Origin: JAEZBP01 sp963832725 | GTDB lineage: Bacteria > Myxococcota_A > Polyangia > Polyangiales > Sandaracinaceae | Direction of reading: 5' to 3' | DNA length: 64,000 nt | Assembly (NCBI GenBank): GCA_963832725.1 | Contig: CAWHVG010000003.1 | Coordinates: 372,001-436,000 of the forward strand | Shown here: piece after piece, positions 1 through 10,232 of the stretch | Position numbering within the stretch: position 1 is the first letter of the stretch | Layout: every line of letters begins with the position of its first letter | The notes under the pieces: model-generated | What the model was told of the DNA's origin: nothing | Databases searched by the model: none | Seen by the model: the letters and a program-made list of their open reading frames with translations, nothing else | Translations under genes and position numbers: made by a program

Positions 1-2011
1 TCGCCACGTAGCCGTGGAGGAAGGGCGCGCTCTCGATGCCCACGCCGCGCAAGAAATCGGCGGGCTCGCTGACCGTCGGGCGGAAGTACTCCTCCACCAC
101 GTTCGAGCGCGCGACGGTGCTCGTCTCGCGCATGAAGATGCGCGGCACGTTGTGTGGGTCCTGCGTGAAGTACGCGCGACCACCGCCGAGGCTCGCCAGG
201 TGCGCGAGCAGCGCGCGGTTCACGTCGCTGCCGAGGCCGACGGTGCTGACGGTGATCCCCTCCGCGCTCATGGCCTGCACCAGCTCGGGGATGCCGGCCT
301 CCTGCGTCTGCCCGTCGGTGAGGAGGATGACGTGCTTGATGCGGGCGCGTGTCACCACGAGGTCCTGGTAGGCCATGTCGAGGGCGGGGAAGATGGCCGT
401 GCCGCCGCGCGCCGCGAGCCGGCCGATGTCCCGCATGATCTGGATGCGGTTGCGCGCGCTCTGCATGCGGACGACGCGGCTCGGTTGCGAGTCGAAGCCG
501 ACCACCTCGATGTAGTCCTCGCCGCCGAGCATCTCGGCGGTGGCGCCGGCTGCGTCCTTCGCGAGCTCGATCTTCTGGCCGTTCATCGAGCCGCTCTTGT
601 CGATGACCAGCGCCAGCGCGAGCGAGGGCTGATCGCGCCGCCGCTCGGCGTCCATTCGCACCGGCAAGAGCCGCTCGATGCGGGTGTTCTGCCAGCCGCC
701 GAGGCCGAAGCTGTTCTCGCCGCCCGCCATCAAGAAGCCGCCGCCGAGATCCCGCACGTAGCGCTCGATGGCGTCCTGCTGGGTGAGCGTGACCTGATCG
801 GCGGGGACGTCCGAGAGGATGACGAAGTCGTAGCGCTCGAGCTCGCGGAGCGAGGTCGGGATGGAGCGCGGGCTCCTCACGTCGACCTCGAAGTCACCCG
901 CCGCCAGCGCGCGCGCCAGATAGCTCGCGCGGCCTTCGCTTCCTTCCACGTAGAGCACGCTGGGACGGCCGGGCACGACCACCGTGGTGGCGAAGCGGTC
1001 GTTGGCGCGGAAGCGGTCGGGGCCCTCGGGCTCGACGCTGAGCGCGTAGGTGACCGGACCGGCGACGCGCACCACCGAGCGGAGCTCGATCTCGTTGTCG
1101 CCCGGATGGAGCTCCACGTCGCGCACGCCGTCGAGGCCGTTGAGCGTCTCGCCCTGGTAGAGCCGGATCCGCGCGCGGGTGTCGGAGGTGGAGAAGACGT
1201 GGGCGCGGATGGGGAAGGGCTCGCCGACCTGCAGCCGCTCGGGGATGACCAGATCCCGCACCGCGACCTCGCGCGGGACGCCTTCGCGGTAGGGGCGCGC
1301 GTAGAGCTTCACCCCGAAGCGCGCGGCGCGCGCGGCCTCGGAGAGCAGGTCGCCTTCGGTCTGTCCGCCGTCCGAGAGGATGACGGCGCGCCGCAGGTGT
1401 CCGGGCGGGAAGAGCCCGTAGGCGAGCTGCAGGGCCGCCTGCAGGTTGGACCCAGCCCCGTCGCCGGCCCCGTCGCCGCCAGCCCCGTCGCCGCCCTCGT
1501 GGCGGGCGAGGTGGCGCGTGATGCGCGGGACCTCGTCGCCTGCGAGCGGGACGAGCGCCGGATCGCGGGCGAAGGTGACGAGCTGGACGTCGTCGTCGCC
1601 GCGCGCGTTCCAGGCTTCCTGCACGGCCGTTCGCGCCGCCTCCAGCGAGGCGTCGGTGACCGAGTCGGAGACGTCGACGAGGAAGACGGTGCTGATGCGC
1701 GTGACGTCCGTCGTCCGCGCGACGCGGGCGAGCGCCAGCGCCAGTACGGCGACGAGGAGCGCCCGGAGGGCCGCGCCGAGCCACCGCTGCGCGCGCGGCA
1801 GGTCGGCGAGCGAGAGCTGTAGCCCGAAAAAGACGAGCGGCGTCAGGCCGATCAGCGCCAGGTAGCGCGGCGCGAGGATCTCGTAGTCCTCGCCTTCGAG
1901 CGCGAAGGTGACGGCGTCTTGGCCGGCCCAGCGGAATACGGCGAAGGCGATGGCGGCGCCGCTCGCCAGCGCGAGGCCGAGCCCGATGCCGATTCGCACG
2001 CGGCGGCTCAT
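1..2011 (-). CDS. VWA-domain membrane protein, truncated by window edge
   Basis: The frame stays open from an ATG at 2011 to base 1, so the C-terminus is missing. The N-terminal ~100 residues hold about three membrane segments (for example around VRIGIGLGLALASGAAIAFA). A first von Willebrand A region follows with MIDAS-like DVSDS. A second, clearer VWA domain has DKSGS (codons near 590-605) and continues through TDGQT-type residues. The start overlaps the upstream VWA gene by ATGA, so the two are translationally coupled. Such proteins sit in the inner membrane with MoxR and DUF58 partners; their exact role is unknown and metal-dependent protein binding is inferred from MIDAS. No frameshift was noticed here. 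Confidence 0.85.
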   Translation of the reverse strand, partial: MSRRVRIGIGLGLALASGAAIAFAVFRWAGQDAVTFALEGEDYEILAPRYLALIGLTPLVFFGLQLSLADLPRAQRWLGAALRALLVAVLALALARVARTTDVTRISTVFLVDVSDSVTDASLEAARTAVQEAWNARGDDDVQLVTFARDPALVPLAGDEVPRITRHLARHEGGDGAGGDGAGDGAGSNLQAALQLAYGLFPPGHLRRAVILSDGGQTEGDLLSEAARAARFGVKLYARPYREGVPREVAVRDLVIPERLQVGEPFPIRAHVFSTSDTRARIRLYQGETLNGLDGVRDVELHPGDNEIELRSVVRVAGPVTYALSVEPEGPDRFRANDRFATTVVVPGRPSVLYVEGSEGRASYLARALAAGDFEVDVRSPRSIPTSLRELERYDFVILSDVPADQVTLTQQDAIERYVRDLGGGFLMAGGENSFGLGGWQNTRIERLLPVRMDAERRRDQPSLALALVIDKSGSMNGQKIELAKDAAGATAEMLGGEDYIEVVGFDSQPSRVVRMQSARNRIQIMRDIGRLAARGGTAIFPALDMAYQDLVVTRARIKHVILLTDGQTQEAGIPELVQAMSAEGITVSTVGLGSDVNRALLAHLASLGGGRAYFTQDPHNVPRIFMRETSTVARSNVVEEYFRPTVSEPADFLRGVGIESAPFLHGYVA

Positions 2012-3900
2012 ACGGTGAGCCTCCGGTGGTAGGTGAACCACTCGATCAGGAGCACGACGAGCGCGCCGAGCACCAGCAACATCCAGAGCTCGGTGCGCAC
2101 GTCGGCGCGTCCGATCTCCGGCGGCGCGGCGTCCTCCCCTCCGATCGTCGAGCGACTCGGCGGGGGCGATGACCGCCTCCTGGCTGGGGCCGAGGTTGGC
2201 GGCGAAGATGTCCTCCACCGGCCCGGACTCGCCTTGCGTGCGGAGCGTGTAGAAACCGGCCCGGCGCCCGCTGGCGACCGCGCGCCCTTCCACCACCGGC
2301 ACCGCCCGCTCTTCGCCGCTCGGCGTGATCAGCGTCGCTGTCTCGGCGCCGCGCGGGACGGGCACGTGCCAGGTGCGGCCGGTCTCGTAGCTCGAGAGAT
2401 AGCCGGCGTCCTCCTGCACGAAGAAGTCGATGCTGTTCAGGAGCAAGAGCGGCCACGCGACGCGGAGCGGCAGATCGCTGCGGCGCACGTCGAAGAGGAA
2501 CGCGATGATGCGCTCGCCCGCGCGCGTGCCGGTCACGATCAAGGGGGCGTTGCGGCCGCCGGCCACCACGCGGTCGCCGTCCTGCAGCTCCACCTCGAGC
2601 GCCTGGGCGATGTTCACGTCGCGGAGCGCGGTGAAGCGCACGATGGGATGCTCGCGCTCGATGTGGTCGAAGAAGGGGTGCTCCGTCGTGGCGGTGACCT
2701 CGAAGGGCCCCTGGGTTCCCTCCGGCGGCACGGGGTTCAGGTAGATGGCCGGCGTGTCGGGCGGCGAGGGCGGCACCCAGTCGTCGAAGATGGTCACGTC
2801 GAAGTGGCCGTCGGCCGGATAGTCGGCCGGCGTGACCTCGACCACATCGAGGTACTCGTCGAGCAGGAGCGCGGCCGACAGGTAGAGGTTCCCGTTCGTC
2901 ACCGCGAGCACGCGCGCCCGTCTCCGCTCCGGCAAGCGCGCGTAGGCCCCGTCGTCCGCCGGTTGCGCGTCGCGCGTTCCGTCGGCGAGGGTGAGGCGCG
3001 CCTCCAGCGTGCGATCGGCGCCGGAGACGTCGTCGAAGAAGCGCCGCAATCGCTCGCCCGCTTTCACCCGCAGCCGCGAGACGTCGATCGGCGCGCCGTC
3101 GCCGACCAGCGTCAGCTCCACGTCCTCGTCGCGCTCGGTGGGATTCCAGAGCTCGACCAGCGCTTGGCTGCGGCTCTTGTCGAGCGGGTAGCGGCGGACG
3201 CTGAAGGCGGTGATGGCGACGTTGCGGCCGCCCTCGCCGATGCGCATCCAGTCGATCTCGGCGCCTTCTTCGCGCAGGCGCGCCGCCGCGTCGCCGCCCG
3301 GGCCGAGCACGCCGTCGGAGACGAGGACCACGCGCGGTTTGGACTGACCGCGCAGCACGTCGCGGGCGAAGCGCAGCGCGCGCGGCAGGTCGGCGGCGAC
3401 GTCGGTCGGCTCGAGGCGGTCGAGCGCGTCGTGCAAGAGGCGTGGGTCGCCCGTCAGCGGCGTGAGCGGCACCGTGGTGGCGTCCATCTGCGCGACGAGC
3501 ATTCGGTCGGCGCCGCCGAGCGCGTCGATCAGGCGCTGGACCTCCTGCTTCGCTTTCGAGAGCCGGTTCGGCGCCACGTCGGTCGCCTGCATGGAGGCGC
3601 TGGTGTCGACCAGCACGACCGTGGTCCGCGCGTCCTCGCGGGCCCCGACGTAGCGCGGGTCGCCCATCGCGAACGCGAGCGCGGCCACGATGGCCAGCGC
3701 GATCAGAGCGAGAGGAAGCGCTTGAGCGCGGCGAAGAGACGGGTGGTCTGCTTCTCGGCCAGCACCTCCCGCCAGAGGTGGACGAAGGGCACCTCGACCT
3801 GCCGCCGCCGCAGCTTGAGCAGGTAGAGCACCACCACCGCGGCCGCGAAGCCGCCGAGGACGGTGAGCACCTCGCTCAGGGGGAGACCGGTCAGCTCCAT
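2008..3900 (-). CDS. BatA-like VWA membrane protein (frameshifted in this sequence)
   Basis: About 630 codons after repair. The N-terminus (MELTGLPLSEVL..., one membrane segment, then KLRRRQVEVPFVHLWREV) is the aerotolerance-regulator/BatA N-terminal module. Next come a second membrane segment and a VWA domain with MIDAS DTSAS. The C-terminal half is a beta-rich extracytoplasmic region ending in a final membrane helix (WMLLVLGALVVLLIEW). The frame breaks near 3714 (one base lost beside GATC) and near 2154 (one base gained). The two changes compensate and total length divides by three, so the gene is probably intact in the cell. It overlaps the next VWA gene by ATGA and follows the DUF58 gene by 7 bases. 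Confidence 0.85.
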
Positions 3901-3907
3901 CGCGGCC

Positions 3908-4840
<933 letters not shown>

Positions 4841-4893
4841 GCGAAGCTCCCGAGCGAGCGCATCCCGCGCCAGCGGACGGCGAAGCGCACCCT

Positions 4894-5906
<1,013 letters not shown>

Positions 5907-5910
<4 letters not shown>

Positions 5911-8068
5911 TCCGCCTCGCGCGGGCGGATGAGCTGGAAGTAGCGGCGCACATAGAAGCGATAGCCCGAGGGGATCTCGTCCTGCTCGAGCACACTCCTC
6001 CGCGTGGCCGTAGTAGTCCGTGTAGACGCCTGGTAGTCGCGAGACGCGAAGCCGCGCTGGGCGGAGCCGAGGATGGTCTCGCTGCGGCTGCGGCCCTGCC
6101 TGTTGCTGGCCTTCGACCCGATGTTTGGCTGGTCGCCGTCGAGGCGGGTCGGGTCGTCGAGCATGGTCGGGTCGTGGCCGGCGCCGGCGCCCGGACCCAC
6201 GCGCGCCTGCCCCTGGCCCTGCGAGCCTTGGCCTTGTCCCTGGCCGCCCATCCCCGGGATCTCCAGCGTGGCGTTGCCCTGGCCATCACCACCGAGCGTC
6301 AACACCTGTTGCTGATCCTGGCCCTGCTGACCCTGCCCCTGCTGACCCTGCCCCTGCGACCTTGGCCGGCCTGTCCCGGACCGCCGGCGCCCTGTTGGCC
6401 CTGTCCCTGCTGCCCCTGCGCCTGCTGGCCTTGGCCCTGTCCCTGCTGTCCCTGTCCCTGCTGGCCTTGGCCCTGCGCCTGCTGGCCTTGGCCCTGCTGG
6501 CCTTGGCCCTGCTGGCCTTGGCCCTGCTGGCCTTGGCCCTGCGCCTGCTGTCCCTGTCCCTGCTGGCCTTGGCCCTGTCCCTGCTGTCCCTGTCCCTGCT
6601 GGCCGGGGAGGGCGAGCCGAGGACCGTCGCCTTCGCCGCGAGCGCGCAGGACGAAGCGGTCCATCTGGCCCTGCCCCTGACCCTGCCCACGACCACGCTC
6701 GCCGGCCTGGCCGGGACTGCGCTGACGATCGTTGCCACCACCGTTCTGCTGCTGGCGGCGGATGAGCTCGCGGAGCTGTTGCAGCTGCTGCTGCATGCGC
6801 CGCGCCTCCTGTTCGGACATCTGCTCGCGCGCCATCCGGTTGAGGTCCTCGGCGCTCTGGTCGAGGTTCTGCGACGCCTGCTCGTGCTGGTTCTGGTCGA
6901 GGGCTTCGGCGGCCTGCTGGAGCTCGCGTTGCAACCTGTCGAGCTGGCGCCGGCGCTCCATGGCTTCTTGGTTCTCGCGGCGCAGGCGGTCGAGCTCGCG
7001 CTGGCGCCGTTGCAAGAGCCGGCGTTCCTGCGGCGTCTGCTCGTGATCCTGCTCCTGCTGGCGATGGAGCAGCCCGCGCATCTCCTCTTCCTGCCGCTGG
7101 AGCTCTTCGCTCCGGTCCTCCGGACGATTCTCGGCGGCGCGGGCCAGGGCGCGGCGCAGCCGCTCGAGCTCGGCGCGGTTCGGGTGCTCGGTGCGCAGGC
7201 GCTCGGCGAGGCGTCGCATCTCGGCCTCGGCTCGCTCGGCGTCGGCGTCGTTCAGGGCCTGCGCGAGCTCCTCGGACAAGGGCGAGTGATGCATGTCCCG
7301 GCCGAGCTGTTGGAGCGACTCGCGCAAGAGCGCGGCGTCGGCCGGCCGCGTGCTCTCGAGGCGCTGCTCGAGGTCGGCGATGCGGCGCAGGCTTTCGGCT
7401 CGATCGAGTCGCTCGTCGGCGAGATCCTCGACCAGCCGATTGAACTCGCGTGCCGCGGCGCGAACCTCTTCGGGCGTCTCGGGATCCTCGATCAGCTCGC
7501 GGAGGTTGCTGTCGAAGGACTCGAGATCATCCTCGTGCAGCACCACGGGCACGATGCCCTGTGGCGGCGCGTGCTCCTCGACGAAGCGGGGGACCTCGAG
7601 CATCGCGAGCAGCGCGACGCCGACGCCGAGCCCGAACGCGGGGAGCACGTCGAAGGGGACCTTCAACGGCATCGCCCGCTTCGCCGACAGACCGCTCGAG
7701 TGGGCGCGCGCGTCCTCGATGGCGGCGTCCATGAAGGGCGTGCGCGCGTCCAGGCCGGAGAACGACACCGCGTTGGTGACCCGATCGTGGAGCCCGTGCG
7801 CGCGGTCGAGCAGCTTCGCCGCCATCAACCGCCCGAGCGGGCGCGCTGCACCGATGACGATCCCGGCGACCGGCAGCGCGCCGGCGGCCCAGAGCCACGG
7901 CGCCGCCTCCGGCTCGGGCAGCCAGTCCAGCTTGAGCAGCGCGAGGACGAGCGCCGCCAGACCGAGCCCGGCCAGCGCCAAGAGCGCCCCCGCGTTCATC
8001 GCCCGTTGGAGACGGATCCTGAGGGACGTGCGGCGGATCGGACGGCTCAGGTCGGCGGGCAAGCTCAT
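5907..8068 (-). CDS. Large membrane-anchored coiled-coil/GQ-repeat protein of MoxR operon (two frameshifts)
   Basis: About 720 residues. Membrane helices lie near residues 24-47, 57-78 and 138-158. A long Glu/Arg/Gln-rich coiled coil follows (about 165-440), then a glycine-glutamine low-complexity tract (about 490-580). A conserved tail reads DYYGHAEEVLEQDEIPSGYRF and ends in RRYFQLIRPREAE. It resembles the DUF4175-type protein found first in many MoxR operons; the role is unknown, perhaps organising the complex at the membrane. Frame changes near 6360 (exit from the GQ tract) and near 6015 are judged to be errors because the conserved tail is recovered. First gene of the operon; a promoter is presumed in 8069-8327 but not identified. 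Confidence 0.8.
6318..6605 (-). repeat. GQ/GQQ codon repeat inside the coiled-coil protein
   Basis: On the plus strand units such as ctgctggccttggccctg and ctgctgtccctgtccctg recur about fifteen times. The minus-strand gene reads them as GQGQQ and GQGQQAQ motifs. The tract is mixed enough to be stable yet repetitive enough to cause slippage or assembly collapse, so its length here should not be trusted. Confidence 0.85.
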
Positions 8069-8327
8069 GTTCGATGCAGCCTCGGGTTCGCGGACTCGCG
8101 ACGGACGTAGACGCGCGAACGACGTTGTTGGTTCCCGCGCACCCGAAACCGCCTCAGTGTACCGCCGGGTGGGTGCCCGTCGAGCGTGGTGGAGGCGGAC
8201 AAAAGCGCCGGTCTACGGGGTCCGAAGCGAGGCCGAACGCGACGCCCGTGACGCGCGCGCCGCGCCTCTCACGTGGCCTGCGGTGCGCGTTCGCGCCGGG
8301 CGCGCGCTGTCGTGGGCGCGGGTCAGC

Positions 8328-9572
8328 TCAGCCGAAGGGAGACGACGCCGCGCCTCGGCCGCCGCGGAGGTCGAGGCCGCGGGCTCGCTCACCCGCGCTC
8401 TTGGCGCCCGCGCCTTCGGGGAGGATCACCAGCGCGTCGATGGCCACCAGCGAGGTGAGCGCGCCGGACCCTTGGTGGGAGTGCGGACGGGCCAGCGGCG
8501 GCGCGCCGGCGCGTTCTTCCAGCCGGACCCGCGCCAGCTCGGTTCGCGTCTCCGGCGCCCTCAGCGGCGCGGCGAGCTCGACCTCGATGTCGCGTCGGAA
8601 CGGAAAGGGGTCCCCGAGCATCGCGCGGAGACCGGGCCTTACGAAGACTTCGAACGTGATCAAAGCGCTGACCGGATTGCCGGGCAGACCGACCACCGGC
8701 TTCGTGCCGGCCACGCCGAAGCGGATGGGCTTGCCGGGCTTGACGCGCACCTTCCAGAACACCTCTTCCACACCAGCATCGGCGAAAGCCTCGTGGAGTA
8801 GGTCGTACTCGCCGACCGAGACGCCGCCGCAGGTGAGGAGCACATCGGCGGAGGCGATGCCGTCGCGCACGGCGCCGGTGAGCGCGTCTCGCTGGTCGGG
8901 CGCGCGAGGCAGCATCACGGGCACGCCGCCGGTCTCGCGCACGGCGGCGGCGAGGGCGTGGGCGTTCGAGTCGATGAGACTTCCCGGGCGCGCCGGCTCT
9001 CCGATCTCGCGTAGCTCGTCGCCGGTGGACAGGATGGCGACGCGTGGGCGACGGTGGGCGGGGACCTGCGCGTATCCCTGACTGGCCAGCGCACCAATCT
9101 CGCCGCTGCCGATCCGGGAACCGGCGTCGAGGAGCGGTCCGCCCGCCTCGAGCACCTCGGCGCGGCGGCGCACGTGCTTGCCCATCGCGGTCGGCGAGGT
9201 GAACGCGACCTCTTCCCCGTGGCGGCGGACGTCCTCTTGCATCACCACCGCATCCGCGCCGGCCGGCATCGGCGCGCCGGTGAAGATGCGCATCGCGCGG
9301 CCGGGCGCGAGCGGGGAGGGCGGCGGCCCACCCGCCCGCGACTCGCCTGCGAGCGGCAAGCTCACCGGAGCCGCCTCGCTCGCCTTCACGAGATCCTCGG
9401 CGCGCACCGCGTACCCATCCATCGCGCTGTTGTCGAAGCCGGGCACGTCCTCGCGCGCGTCGAGACGGGCGGCTAGGAAGCGACCCAACGCCTCGTCGAG
9501 ATCGACCCGCTCGGCGGGCAGGGGGGCGAAGCGCGGCAACATCCGCGCGATGGCCTCGTCGATGGAGATCAT
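8328..9572 (-). CDS. moeA: Molybdopterin molybdenumtransferase MoeA
   Basis: 414 residues, the usual MoeA size. It inserts molybdate into adenylylated molybdopterin in the last step of Moco synthesis. Visible signatures are the N-terminal SIDEAIARMLPRF, DNSAMDGYAVR, GAPMPAGADAVVMQE, the MoCF-type core STGDELREIGEP, TCGGVSVGEYD, and PGNPVSALITFEVF. The C-terminal domain IV follows and the last ~20 residues are low complexity. The frame is clean. No other Moco gene lies in the window. The gap to the MoxR operon (8069-8327) shows no other gene. Confidence 0.95.
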   Translation of the reverse strand: MISIDEAIARMLPRFAPLPAERVDLDEALGRFLAARLDAREDVPGFDNSAMDGYAVRAEDLVKASEAAPVSLPLAGESRAGGPPPSPLAPGRAMRIFTGAPMPAGADAVVMQEDVRRHGEEVAFTSPTAMGKHVRRRAEVLEAGGPLLDAGSRIGSGEIGALASQGYAQVPAHRRPRVAILSTGDELREIGEPARPGSLIDSNAHALAAAVRETGGVPVMLPRAPDQRDALTGAVRDGIASADVLLTCGGVSVGEYDLLHEAFADAGVEEVFWKVRVKPGKPIRFGVAGTKPVVGLPGNPVSALITFEVFVRPGLRAMLGDPFPFRRDIEVELAAPLRAPETRTELARVRLEERAGAPPLARPHSHQGSGALTSLVAIDALVILPEGAGAKSAGERARGLDLRGGRGAASSPFG

Positions 9573-9791
9573 GGGCCGGCAGCATATCCCGGAGCCGATC
9601 CGAGCGCCGCCGTGGGGTCACGGACCACCTCCGTGCGGCCACCGACCCCCGCGGTTCGGCCACCGGCGCCTCGGGGCCCGAGTCGCCGCGCGAAGCGCGG
9701 CGGGTGCGACCCGTAGGCGCGGGCGCGCGCGACGAAGTCGCGCAGCGCCCAAAGCGCCGGAGGGCCGCACCCCGATGGGGTACGGCGCGAC

Positions 9792-10017
9792 GCAGTCGCG
9801 CCAGGGGGTGCGCAACCCCCTAAACAAACGATCCCCGCGCACTACCTCCACGAGGGTTGTCGCGACCAGCGCGTACGACCCAAAGCGGCCAAGCGCAGCG
9901 TCGTGCAGTCGCGCCAGGGGGTGCGCAACCCCCTAAACAAACGATCCCCGCGCACTACCTCCACGAGGGTTGTCGCGACCAGCGTGTACGACCCAAAGCG
10001 GCCAAGCGCAGCGTGGT
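9792..10017. repeat. Two tandem 113-bp copies plus a 19-bp inverted partial copy
   Basis: Copy one is 9792-9904 and copy two 9905-10017; I count two mismatches. Each contains the AGGGGGT hairpin and the string agggttgtcgcgaccagcg. The exact reverse complement of that string recurs at 10082-10100, so the second copy can pair with it as a long stem. No reading frame of note is present. Near-identity of the copies suggests a recent duplication. Confidence 0.9.
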
Positions 10018-10180
10018 GATCACCCTGATTGCTCGCGACGACACCGGGCGCCTCGAGTCTGCCGTGATAGCCACGGCTGTGCGCGCTGGTCGCGACAACC
10101 CTGGTCGCCTGTAGCCACGGGCGCTGTGTCTAGGGGGCTCGAAGCGCCCCCTGCGCGCTTCGCGCGCGACCCCACTTCGG

Positions 10181-10200
10181 GTGCTCCCCACGGGGAGCAC
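10181..10200 (-). terminator. Candidate terminator hairpin after the lytic transglycosylase gene
   Basis: A perfect 9-bp stem with a 2-base loop (GTGCTCCCC-ac-GGGGAGCAC) lies 33 bases past the stop codon of the minus-strand gene ending at 10233. There is no T-run, so Rho-independent activity is uncertain. Confidence 0.45.
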
Positions 10201-10232
10201 GCCTGCGCTTCGCGAGGGCATGGGCGAGGGGC

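Larger units (their letters stand above)
9573..10232. other. Gene-free, hairpin-rich intergenic island
   Basis: No convincing gene. The stretch is packed with GC palindromes: CCGCGC-gaa-GCGCGG near 9688-9702, GCGCGAC-gaa-GTCGCGC at 9727-9743, GGCGCGAC-gca-GTCGCGCC at 9784-9802, and AGGGGGT-N5-ACCCCCT at 9803-9821 and 9916-9934. It also carries a 113-bp tandem duplication and a partial inverted copy of it. It lies between the start of moeA and the end of the lytic transglycosylase, both minus-strand genes. It could hold a moeA promoter plus transcript ends; REP-like mobile repeats are another possibility. Confidence 0.7.

Noticed and set aside
14..1822. 602-codon plus-strand open frame
   Set aside because: It is the antisense shadow of the VWA gene; composition is Arg/Ala/Val/Leu-biased, with no domain and the wrong codon bias.
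6125..8110. 661-codon plus-strand frame with Leu/Ala-rich repeats
   Set aside because: Antisense of the GQ-rich coiled-coil gene; its Leu-Ala periodicity is produced by the Gln/Gly codons of the other strand.
9792..10017. Insertion sequence ends or attachment site
   Set aside because: No transposase or integrase frame and no target-site duplication; a simple tandem duplication explains it.
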